This document shows positions 15,766 to 21,838 of a stretch of 21,838 nucleotides of DNA, in pieces. The position numbers and the translations under genes were made by a program. Source of the DNA: a virus; the IMG/VR virus record IMGVR_UViG_3300031696_000072, positions 1-21,838 of that record; one strand, given 5' to 3'. How positions within the stretch are numbered: position 1 is the stretch's first letter; every line of letters begins with the position of its first letter. The notes under the pieces were generated by a model. It was not told where the DNA came from. It was given only the letters and a program-made list of their open reading frames with translations, and did no database searches.

Positions 15766-18047
15766 TGAGACTTAACGAGATCGATTTAACACAGCGTACA
15801 CTAATTACTGAAGGATGGAATGATCCTCGCTTAACACTACTTGAAACACAACATATTATTCCTTTTATCACAAATGTTGAGCGTTATATTGTAGAAGCAA
15901 AGTTAAGCCCAGAGCAAATTAGTCAATTATTTACAGATGTTGAAAAAAATGCAACAGCAGCAGGCGGCAACAGATCTTTACTTGGCAAAGGTGCAGATGT
16001 TGCTAAACTTCCTGTTAAGGCACTTAAATTTATTGACGGTCAAATTAACAAGCTAGGAGCAGCAGTACAAAAAGCTGGACCAGTTGAAAATGCAGATGCT
16101 AAGTTTGAACAACTAAAAGCTAAGATTGGTGCTAAAGACAGTAAAGTTGTTAAAGCAATACAAGGCGTTAGTGATTGGGCTAAAGCTAATCCTGGTAAAG
16201 CTAGTATTGCAGTAGCAGTATTAACCGCAGCGGCTGCTATGGCAGGCGGACCACTTGGTGGTGCGTTAGCTGGCTTTTTAGCAAGAGCAACTAAAGATTT
16301 ATTACAAGGCGAAAAACTTTCAACAGCAGCTGGCAAGTCAATGAAGACAGCAGTTCTTGGTTATCTATCAGGAAAAGCATTCCAGTTTATGTCAACCGAA
16401 TTTAAGGATTTTTTTGCTACTGGAAGCGACGAAGATGTTAAAGCAGCAGCACAAGCACTTAAAGATGCTGCTTCACAACCTGCAATAGATGCTGCAACCT
16501 TAGAAAAGGGTCCTGCATTGGATGCATGGAATGCAGCTTTTCCAGACGGAGCAATAAGAGTTGAGATTTCAAGCACTGGCACTGCTGGTAATTATTTTAG
16601 TGGCGAAGTTATGTTAACACAAGATCAAGCAGACACATATCAAGCATTAAGCGCCGCGGCTGATCAGGCAGCAAAGGATACAGGAAAAGAATTCTTAGGA
16701 TCTACAATACCTGATGCACATAGCCCCGAAGCTCGTGCTGCAACAGCCAAAGTATATGGCTTCCTAGAACAAGTTAAAGCGTCAACAGATCAGGCAGCAC
16801 TAAAAGCATTAAGAACGGCAGGAATTGAAGCAAACAATGCTATTATAGATGCAGGGCAAGAAGCACTAAACGATCCTGAACTTAAAGCACAAATTGCACA
16901 ACTTACAGGCGATGCAGCAAAAGACGTCGAAACAATGAGCACTATTGCTGACATTGCTGCACCACTCGGTCAAGGTGCTGTTACAGGTGCTGCATCAAAC
17001 AATAAAAAATCAACTAAAGAAGAAAGTAAAAATCTTTCTTCACTACAAATTAAAACTATTATAGAATGGTGTGACCAATCACCGGCTGTTATACTTGCAG
17101 AAGGTCCATTGGATGCAATTAAAAAAGGCGCAGCATCAGCTGGAAACGCACTTAAAAAAGGCGCAGCAGCAGTTGGGGCAAAAGCAGCAAAGGTTAGCAA
17201 GAACATAACAACTAAAGTTACTGCTGACAAGATGCAACAAGCATGGGTTAAGGCAGGTAAGCCAACTGACAGTGATGCTGTTGCAAACATACTAAGACAA
17301 CAAGGCGTTGATGATAAAGTGTTAGCGCCAGTTTACAAAACACTAGGAGCAAAACTTCCGCCAGCGCCAGTTGCAGCAGATCCAAAAGCAGCAGCAAAGC
17401 CAGGAGCAGCACCAACAGCAGCACCGGGTGCAGAGCCAGCAGCAACATCAGGAGAAGCACCCACAGCAGCACCCACAGCAGCACCCACAGCAGCACCTAC
17501 AGCAGCACCTGCAGCAGGAGCAGCACCTACAGCAGCATCAGGAATGGACTTTAAAGCTGTTCAACAAGCTGTTGCTAAACTATCACCGGAAGATGCAACA
17601 GCACTTGTGCAACATATTGATTCGCTTGAAAAAGCAGGTATGAAGGCAGCGGGCGCCAAACCAGCACCTAAAAACGCAGCAGCCGGCGACACATTTGAAA
17701 AAGCTAAAGGCGATATACGTAAAGTACAAGGTGGACAGAAACCTATGCCACCGAAGACAGCAGCTACTATTGCAAGTGATCTTGCTAAACTAGCTAAAGG
17801 TGATAAAGAAAGTGGAGTTGCAGCAGCACAAAAAATTATGACGTTTGCTAAAGCAGGAGTTGATATTAGTAAGCAACAACAAGCTTGGGTTGCAAATGCT
17901 AAAGCAGGCGAAAGATTCCTAACTCAAAGTGTTTACTATGAAATTACTAAGATGTTAAAAGAGCATAATTTAAGTTGGAGTGATTTAGGAATGCGTGTAC
18001 ACTTACTAGAAGGTACTAATAGTATGTTTGGAATAAGCTATATTTAA
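15765..18047 (+). CDS. Large Ala-rich protein, putative internal head/virion protein
   Basis: A 760-residue protein of unknown family. The N-terminus MRLNEIDLTQRTLITEGWND again resembles a capsid-targeting leader, with I14-T-E16 before G17 as a possible gp21-type cleavage site; further [LI]-x-E-G sites occur at L444-A-E446 and L747-L-E749. A hydrophobic Gly/Ala segment (about 145-173) could span or disrupt a membrane. The part after 446 (GPLDAIKKGAASAGNALKKG) is a cationic Gly/Ala helix, then comes an Ala/Pro linker (about 532-590) with APTA repeats and a helical module MDFKAVQQAVAKLSPEDATA, the same order as in the preceding 124-aa protein. The short motif QQAWV occurs twice (about 491 and 705). 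GGAG lies 7 nt before ATG 15765. The gene meets the opposite-strand small gene tail to tail. Confidence 0.6.
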   Translation: MRLNEIDLTQRTLITEGWNDPRLTLLETQHIIPFITNVERYIVEAKLSPEQISQLFTDVEKNATAAGGNRSLLGKGADVAKLPVKALKFIDGQINKLGAAVQKAGPVENADAKFEQLKAKIGAKDSKVVKAIQGVSDWAKANPGKASIAVAVLTAAAAMAGGPLGGALAGFLARATKDLLQGEKLSTAAGKSMKTAVLGYLSGKAFQFMSTEFKDFFATGSDEDVKAAAQALKDAASQPAIDAATLEKGPALDAWNAAFPDGAIRVEISSTGTAGNYFSGEVMLTQDQADTYQALSAAADQAAKDTGKEFLGSTIPDAHSPEARAATAKVYGFLEQVKASTDQAALKALRTAGIEANNAIIDAGQEALNDPELKAQIAQLTGDAAKDVETMSTIADIAAPLGQGAVTGAASNNKKSTKEESKNLSSLQIKTIIEWCDQSPAVILAEGPLDAIKKGAASAGNALKKGAAAVGAKAAKVSKNITTKVTADKMQQAWVKAGKPTDSDAVANILRQQGVDDKVLAPVYKTLGAKLPPAPVAADPKAAAKPGAAPTAAPGAEPAATSGEAPTAAPTAAPTAAPTAAPAAGAAPTAASGMDFKAVQQAVAKLSPEDATALVQHIDSLEKAGMKAAGAKPAPKNAAAGDTFEKAKGDIRKVQGGQKPMPPKTAATIASDLAKLAKGDKESGVAAAQKIMTFAKAGVDISKQQQAWVANAKAGERFLTQSVYYEITKMLKEHNLSWSDLGMRVHLLEGTNSMFGISYI
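17457..17516 (+). repeat. Five 12-nt tandem units encoding an Ala-Pro-Thr-Ala linker
   Basis: The unit GCACCCACAGCA occurs three times exactly (17457-17492), followed by two variants (GCACCTACAGCA and GCACCTGCAGCA). It lies in frame in the Ala/Pro linker of the 760-aa protein. Exact copies suggest recent slippage, so linker length probably varies between related phages. Confidence 0.85.
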
Positions 18048-18250
18048 AAGAAAGGCATTCCGCTTTTCTTAGTAGTTTCTAGATTCTCTTTAACGATATC
18101 ACTAATAAGAGACCTGTCTTCCCAGGTTAAGCAAAAACCCTCATCTAACGTAACACTGCCACGCATGTACCAACAAAGTTTTAAGATTTCACTCTTAATT
18201 TCTTTTTGTTGGTTTTCCATGTGTTTGACTTCTTCTAGGATTTCAGCCAC
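18044..18250 (-). CDS. gp26 -1 frameshift extension / small tail-assembly chaperone
   Basis: A 68-codon frame after gp26 encoding a helical, charged protein (MAEILEEVKHMENQQKEI, then LCWYMRGSVTLDEGFCLTWE and ENLETTKKSGMPFF). The helix, a WYMRG turn and an ENLETTKKSG end resemble C-terminal extensions of tail-assembly chaperones. Taken alone it would start at GTG 18250, but the nearest AAGGA is about 14 nt away, too far. The same frame is open upstream to 18274, where gp26 carries T TTT TTC, so it is probably translated mainly as a -1 fusion to gp26, joined through RIRILAWSV. Its stop overlaps that of the 760-aa gene on the other strand by 3 nt. Confidence 0.7.
   Translation of the reverse strand: MAEILEEVKHMENQQKEIKSEILKLCWYMRGSVTLDEGFCLTWEDRSLISDIVKENLETTKKSGMPFF
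18048..18070. terminator. Bidirectional terminator-like hairpin between convergent genes
   Basis: AAGAAAGGC (18048-18056) pairs with GCTTTTCTT (18062-18070) over a 5-nt loop: 9 pairs, one of them G-T. On the minus strand it is followed by TTTAAAT. It overlaps the last codons of the small minus-strand gene and lies immediately after the stop of the plus-strand 760-aa gene, so it could end both transcripts. The stem is AT-rich, so strength is uncertain. Confidence 0.45.
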
Positions 18251-18267
18251 GGACCAAGCTAAAATCC

Positions 18268-19149
18268 TTATGCGAAAAAATTTGATTGATCAAACGTGAT
18301 TGGAACTTCCCAATCCTTAGGTGCTCCGTTTTTAACATCTTCGTCCGGTGAAGTTACCTTTATCGGCTCTAATGTAAACTTAGTACGCTGTGCTTCTAAA
18401 TGATCTATAATAGTAGTGTAAAAATCTTTGTCAGCATTATCAATAAAATCATCAATGTGTGTTTGATTTGTAACTACTGTATCACCTATTGATATTGATG
18501 CAATACTTTTAGCTAGTGTGCTAACAGTTAAATCAGTAAGCTTTTTAAAACTTACATTAAACTTTGCTAGTTTTTCTGAGTCTGGCATTTCGTCATCGTT
18601 AACTAAACTAAAAATACGCTGCTCTTCAAAAGTTTTTAAACTTGCATCAGTAAATTCTTTGTATGTTAATGGGCGAATTAAAATTTTCATATCGTTAATA
18701 TCTAAATTAACTTCAAACTCTTTAGTAACAAGGTTGTTAAGTAATTGACGTAAGTCTACATCAAACTTACGCTCGTCACCTATGTTTGGAACTTTTGTAG
18801 TAATTTCCATGCTATCACCGTATGTTGCAATACGAATAGCAATAAGTATTGCATCTAAATCAATACTAGGCATGCACCAAGGATTAGTAATGTTAGGAAC
18901 ACAACTTTTAACAACGTCAACAGTTGCAGCACCGTTAAGAAGCGCATCTGGTGTTTTCATTGTTAGTTCGTCTTTGGCTGTCATAGCAAATACAGGATAT
19001 TCACCGTTCTGAGTAATTTCAATAGATCCCTCAGGGTAAAACATTCCTTTACTTGGAAGCGTGATATAGACTTTAGGTTGTCTAAAATATTTTCTTAATG
19101 GATTTTGTTCCATATTACCTGAATATTCCGATGGGTTAAACTCTGACAT
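18268..19149 (-). CDS. 26: Baseplate hub assembly protein gp26-like
   Basis: A 293-residue protein of the T4 gp26-type baseplate/assembly family. Recognisable features are NPLRKYFRQPKVYITLPSKG (about 17-36), YPEGSIEITQNGEYPVFAMT, the helix following TPDALLNGAATVDVVKSCVP, and DLDAILIAIRIATYGDSMEI (about 98-117), a pattern standard among marine T4-like gp26 proteins. T4 gp26 has 208 residues; the extra C-terminal part is helical and acidic. ATG 19149 has GGAG 6 nt upstream and a late-type box further up. The codons before the stop are TTT TTC GCA TAA preceded by T, giving a slippery heptamer that leads into the following small frame. The product probably acts during assembly, not in the finished virion. 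Confidence 0.82.
   Translation of the reverse strand: MSEFNPSEYSGNMEQNPLRKYFRQPKVYITLPSKGMFYPEGSIEITQNGEYPVFAMTAKDELTMKTPDALLNGAATVDVVKSCVPNITNPWCMPSIDLDAILIAIRIATYGDSMEITTKVPNIGDERKFDVDLRQLLNNLVTKEFEVNLDINDMKILIRPLTYKEFTDASLKTFEEQRIFSLVNDDEMPDSEKLAKFNVSFKKLTDLTVSTLAKSIASISIGDTVVTNQTHIDDFIDNADKDFYTTIIDHLEAQRTKFTLEPIKVTSPDEDVKNGAPKDWEVPITFDQSNFFA
18274..18280 (-). promoter_or_regulatory. Slippery heptamer T TTT TTC for a -1 frameshift
   Basis: On the minus strand, 18280 to 18274 reads T TTT TTC in the gp26 frame (X XXY YYZ form), two codons before the gp26 stop at 18270-18268. After a one-base slip the next codons are CGC ATA AGG and the frame stays open through the 68-codon extension to 18044. 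Geometry and motif match classic tail-assembly frameshift sites. Confidence 0.68.
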
Positions 19150-19160
19150 GATTCTCTCCG

Positions 19161-19168
19161 TATAAATA
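19161..19168 (+). promoter_or_regulatory. T4-type late promoter for the tape measure gene
   Basis: A perfect TATAAATA, the T4 late consensus recognised by gp55, lies 61 nt before the GTG start of the tape measure gene, in the divergent spacer. There is no -35 match upstream, as expected for late promoters. Confidence 0.82.
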
Positions 19169-19194
19169 CAATGTGTACTAGTATGTATCTAATA

Positions 19195-19202
19195 TATTTA
19201 TG
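19195..19202 (-). promoter_or_regulatory. Late promoter box (CATAAATA) for gp26
   Basis: On the minus strand CATAAATA lies 46 nt upstream of the gp26 ATG. It differs from the T4 consensus only in the first base. With the plus-strand box at 19161 it forms a pair of divergent late promoters in a 79-nt spacer. Confidence 0.55.
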
Positions 19203-19228
19203 TGCGTATATAACTCAAGGATTTTAAT

Positions 19229-21838
19229 GTGGCTGATGAAGTAGAAATTGGTAATGTAGGCGGTAATGGTGTAGCTAGTGAAGTTACGCTACTTCGTCTT
19301 GCTTCTGCGGTAGAAAAAATGGGCGGTGGTGGCGCAGGCGGAAAGAAAGCTGCTGCTGGCGTTGCTGATTTAGGTGCCCAAGCTGGCAATGCAGCAGACG
19401 ACATTGAAGATTTACAAGACGCCACTGACAAAACTACTAAATCTTTTCAAGATGCTGGTCATGCAGCAGGTAAGCTTTCACGATCGTTACTAGGCGCAGC
19501 CGGAAACGGCATATCAGGACTGTTGAGTAGCTTTGGTGGCTTAGCCAAAGAGGCCCTTATGGGCGGCGAAAGCATGAGCGACTTTACAAGGCATATTCCG
19601 ATAGTCGGTAGTCTGCTAGGTGGCTTGACAGGAATATTTGATCAAAATTTAGATAGCTTTAGACAAATGAGTAACTCAGGTGCAGTATTTGGCGAAGGGC
19701 TTAATGGCTTACGAAATATGGCAGCTAGTGCAGGCATTCCGTTAGGTGAGTTTTCAGACATAGTTGCTGAAAACAGTCAGAGAATGACATACTTTGGTGG
19801 AGGCGTTGCAAACGGTACTGTGCAGTTTGCAAAATTGGCAGGAGAATTAAGAAATGGACCTGGCAGGGCATTAATGGGAATAGGTTATACTGCTCAAGAT
19901 TTAAATGAATCATTAATTGATTATGCAGAATTTAGTCAACGTCAAGCAAGGGCTGAAGGTAAACAAGCTAAACTAACTGCCGATGGAGCAGCTAACTATC
20001 TTGAAACAGTTGACCAATTAGCAGCAATAACAGGTAAGCGCAGAGATCAAATTAAAGAAGAAATGAATCAAGTCAATCAAGACTCGAGATCACGCGCAGC
20101 AATAGCAAGGATGACTGATGATCAACAGTTAAAATTCGCAGCTAACTTATCACAAACACCAGATGCTCTTGCTGATGCACTAAAAGATATGGCTGATGGC
20201 GTAGCAAATACTCCACTGGCACAAGGTTTACTAACAGCATCTGATACATTTAGAGAGTCATCAAAAGATATTCAAAATATGAGTGCAGCTGAATATAGTA
20301 CATTTATGGTCAATGTTAGAAAAGATCTTGATGAAAAATCCGCAGGAATGAAAGAAGGCTTAGATGCTGTTATTGCAAGCGGAACTGGATATGGACAAGC
20401 ATTAGATTTGGCCGGCACTTTAGCAGATAAAGTATTAGTAACTGAAGAGCAAGCTTTAGAAATAACAAAAAAGAAAAAAGCTGAAGCAGCTAAAGATGCA
20501 GGGCAAAAAGGTTTTAGTAATGCACTACGTGAAATTCGTACTAATTTAATGTCTGCATTTTCAATGGGCCCAGATAGTCCATTAGGTGCAATGGGATTAG
20601 GCCTTGAATCGTTTACTGGAATGTTTACAAAGTTGGTAGCAAGTGATGGATTCAAATCTGTAATAGACGGGCTTAAAGATGTAATGACGCAAGTAATGGG
20701 CGCATTTAAACAATTCCTTGCTGACTTTACTCAGTTTGATCTTAAAACAGCATTGTTCGGAGGAACAAAGGAAGTTGAAGGCGGACCAGGCGGCTCCCAA
20801 GAAGTTGAGGTTGCTGGACTTTTTGGAAACTTAATGAATGAAGATGGTCCATTAATGATGGCTTTCCAAGATGCAGCTGATTGGATTTCAACAAACGTTG
20901 GTCCTGTTATAGGCGATATGTTTAGTGGCATGATTAGTAATCTGTTACCTGACTGGGACACTATTGTTGTTGGAGCATTAGCAGGAATTGGCGCCATCAT
21001 AGCAGCACCGTTTATTGGCGCAGCCTTAATAGCAGCAGCACCGTTCTTAGCAATATTTGCAGGCATATCAGGAACAATTGCGGCAATTACTATTGGATTT
21101 ACTGCAATAGCAGCAATGTTTTCTTGGGAATTTATTAAAGAAAATATAAACGATGCATGGAATTCAATAACAGGAATATTTACAGGAATAACAGATTGGT
21201 GGGATACTGTAGATCTTATGACTCCGTTAACAGAGATGTGGGATAAGGTTACAGGATTCTTTACTTTTGGAGAAGAAGGATTTAGTATATCTGCGCTGTT
21301 TGGTAAAGCATGGGACTTAGTAACAGGATATTTTTCTTTTGCAGGCAAAGTATGGACAGGCATTGGTGGATTGTTTGATGCAGCTTGGACAAAGGTTACA
21401 GGATGGCTAGGCTTTGGTGATAAAACATGGAGCCTCAGTAAAATATTTACTGATGCATGGGCAACTATTACAGGATTTTTTACTTTTGGCGAAAGTTCGT
21501 TTAGTATTAGTCAACTAGCAACTGATGCATGGGCAACTATTACAGGATTCTTTAGTTTCGGTGAAAGTTCGTTTAGTATTAGTCAACTAGCAACTGATGC
21601 TTGGAAAACTGTAACTGGATTCTTTAGTTTTGGCAGCGGCGAAGAAGGCACAGGATTTAGCATTAGTCAATTAGCATCAGACGCATGGTCAACTATTACA
21701 GGATTCTTTAGTTTTGAAGGCTTTGAGATGCCAAGCATTTCAGGTATGTTCCAAGGTATAATAGACAAGGTTAAAGGATTCTTTAGTTTCGATTTTAAAA
21801 TGCCTAACTTTAAATCATTTTTACCTAAATGGATGGGC
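19229..21838 (+). CDS. Tail tape measure protein, C-terminus cut by the window edge
   Basis: 870 codons without a stop, from GTG 19229 (AAGGA 7 nt upstream) to the window end. The length, the helical Gln/Ala/Asp-rich body, a hydrophobic segment at about 579-632 (GALAGIGAIIAAPFIGAALI onward) and Trp/Phe-containing repeats identify a tape measure protein, which sets tail length and lines the tube before DNA passage. From about residue 632 the protein consists of repeats of the form DAW-x-x-[IV]TGFF-[ST]F, separated by linkers such as FSISQLA; at least eight degenerate copies are visible. T4 gp29, the functional equivalent, has 590 residues; this one is at least half as long again, predicting a longer tail or an extra C-terminal module. 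ATG codons nearby are in another frame that stops at once, so GTG is the start. Confidence 0.85.
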   Translation, partial: MADEVEIGNVGGNGVASEVTLLRLASAVEKMGGGGAGGKKAAAGVADLGAQAGNAADDIEDLQDATDKTTKSFQDAGHAAGKLSRSLLGAAGNGISGLLSSFGGLAKEALMGGESMSDFTRHIPIVGSLLGGLTGIFDQNLDSFRQMSNSGAVFGEGLNGLRNMAASAGIPLGEFSDIVAENSQRMTYFGGGVANGTVQFAKLAGELRNGPGRALMGIGYTAQDLNESLIDYAEFSQRQARAEGKQAKLTADGAANYLETVDQLAAITGKRRDQIKEEMNQVNQDSRSRAAIARMTDDQQLKFAANLSQTPDALADALKDMADGVANTPLAQGLLTASDTFRESSKDIQNMSAAEYSTFMVNVRKDLDEKSAGMKEGLDAVIASGTGYGQALDLAGTLADKVLVTEEQALEITKKKKAEAAKDAGQKGFSNALREIRTNLMSAFSMGPDSPLGAMGLGLESFTGMFTKLVASDGFKSVIDGLKDVMTQVMGAFKQFLADFTQFDLKTALFGGTKEVEGGPGGSQEVEVAGLFGNLMNEDGPLMMAFQDAADWISTNVGPVIGDMFSGMISNLLPDWDTIVVGALAGIGAIIAAPFIGAALIAAAPFLAIFAGISGTIAAITIGFTAIAAMFSWEFIKENINDAWNSITGIFTGITDWWDTVDLMTPLTEMWDKVTGFFTFGEEGFSISALFGKAWDLVTGYFSFAGKVWTGIGGLFDAAWTKVTGWLGFGDKTWSLSKIFTDAWATITGFFTFGESSFSISQLATDAWATITGFFSFGESSFSISQLATDAWKTVTGFFSFGSGEEGTGFSISQLASDAWSTITGFFSFEGFEMPSISGMFQGIIDKVKGFFSFDFKMPNFKSFLPKWMG
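21449..21676 (+). repeat. 72-nt tandem repeat in the tape measure gene
   Basis: Units at 21449-21520 and 21521-21592 are both 72 nt and differ at only four positions; a third, with a 12-nt insertion, spans 21593-21676. Each encodes TDAW-x-TxTGFF-x-FG, a short linker and FSISQLA (24 or 28 residues). A more diverged copy follows (SDAWSTITGFFSF) and several precede it from about 21150. High DNA identity indicates recent duplication. Confidence 0.88.

Noticed and set aside
17371-17643. 90-codon Gln-rich plus-strand frame overlapping the 760-aa gene
   Set aside because: A frame-shifted reading of the Ala/Pro repeat DNA with no ribosome site.
20731-21363. 210-codon minus-strand frame opposite the tape measure gene
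   Set aside because: A shadow of the tape measure gene, which is continuous on the plus strand and has start, ribosome site, late promoter and family features.

Overview
The window is a stretch of a T4-like (tevenvirus-type) tailed phage genome, AT-rich, with both ends inside genes. The identification rests on a run of recognisable T4 core homologues: baseplate proteins gp6, gp25, gp53, a gp5-type spike with a lytic domain, a gp48/gp54-type tube protein, the gp26-type assembly protein, the late sigma factor gp55, the recombination nuclease pair gp47/gp46, and a long tape measure protein. Protein style (compact 1-nt stop/start overlaps, NATAAATA late boxes, the form of gp55 and gp26) resembles marine T4-like phages of cyanobacteria or alphaproteobacteria; the host cannot be read from this window.

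Layout. Positions 1-10251 are a minus-strand baseplate operon, transcribed from a tube-cap/initiator protein through gp53, a 1044-aa hub-like protein, an unknown 334-aa protein, the gp5-type spike and gp25 to gp6 (cut by the window edge). Positions 10335-14707 are a plus-strand block: gp55, gp47, gp46, a small unknown protein and a SegE-like GIY-YIG endonuclease. gp55 and gp47 each have a near-perfect host-type promoter (TTGACA, 17-bp spacer, TATAAT or TATACT). Positions 14708-15390 have no convincing gene but start with a third promoter of the same kind and fold into many back-to-back helices; I interpret about 14747-15336 as a long structured non-coding RNA. Positions 15391-18047 hold two Ala/Pro-rich proteins whose first residues resemble T4 capsid-targeting sequences. 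Positions 18044-19149 (minus) hold gp26 and a small downstream frame joined by a probable -1 ribosomal frameshift. From 19229 (plus) runs the tape measure gene, which leaves the window after 870 codons.

How it fits together: host-type promoters would express gp55 and gp47/46 early; gp55 then directs RNA polymerase to late boxes such as the perfect TATAAATA at 19161 in front of the tape measure gene, and to similar boxes in front of gp26 and the head-protein-like pair. The late products build the baseplate, the tail tube and, by inference, proteins packed in the head. The items most worth following up are the roughly 590-nt structured RNA, the gp26 frameshift, and the pair of putative internal head proteins with a shared module order.
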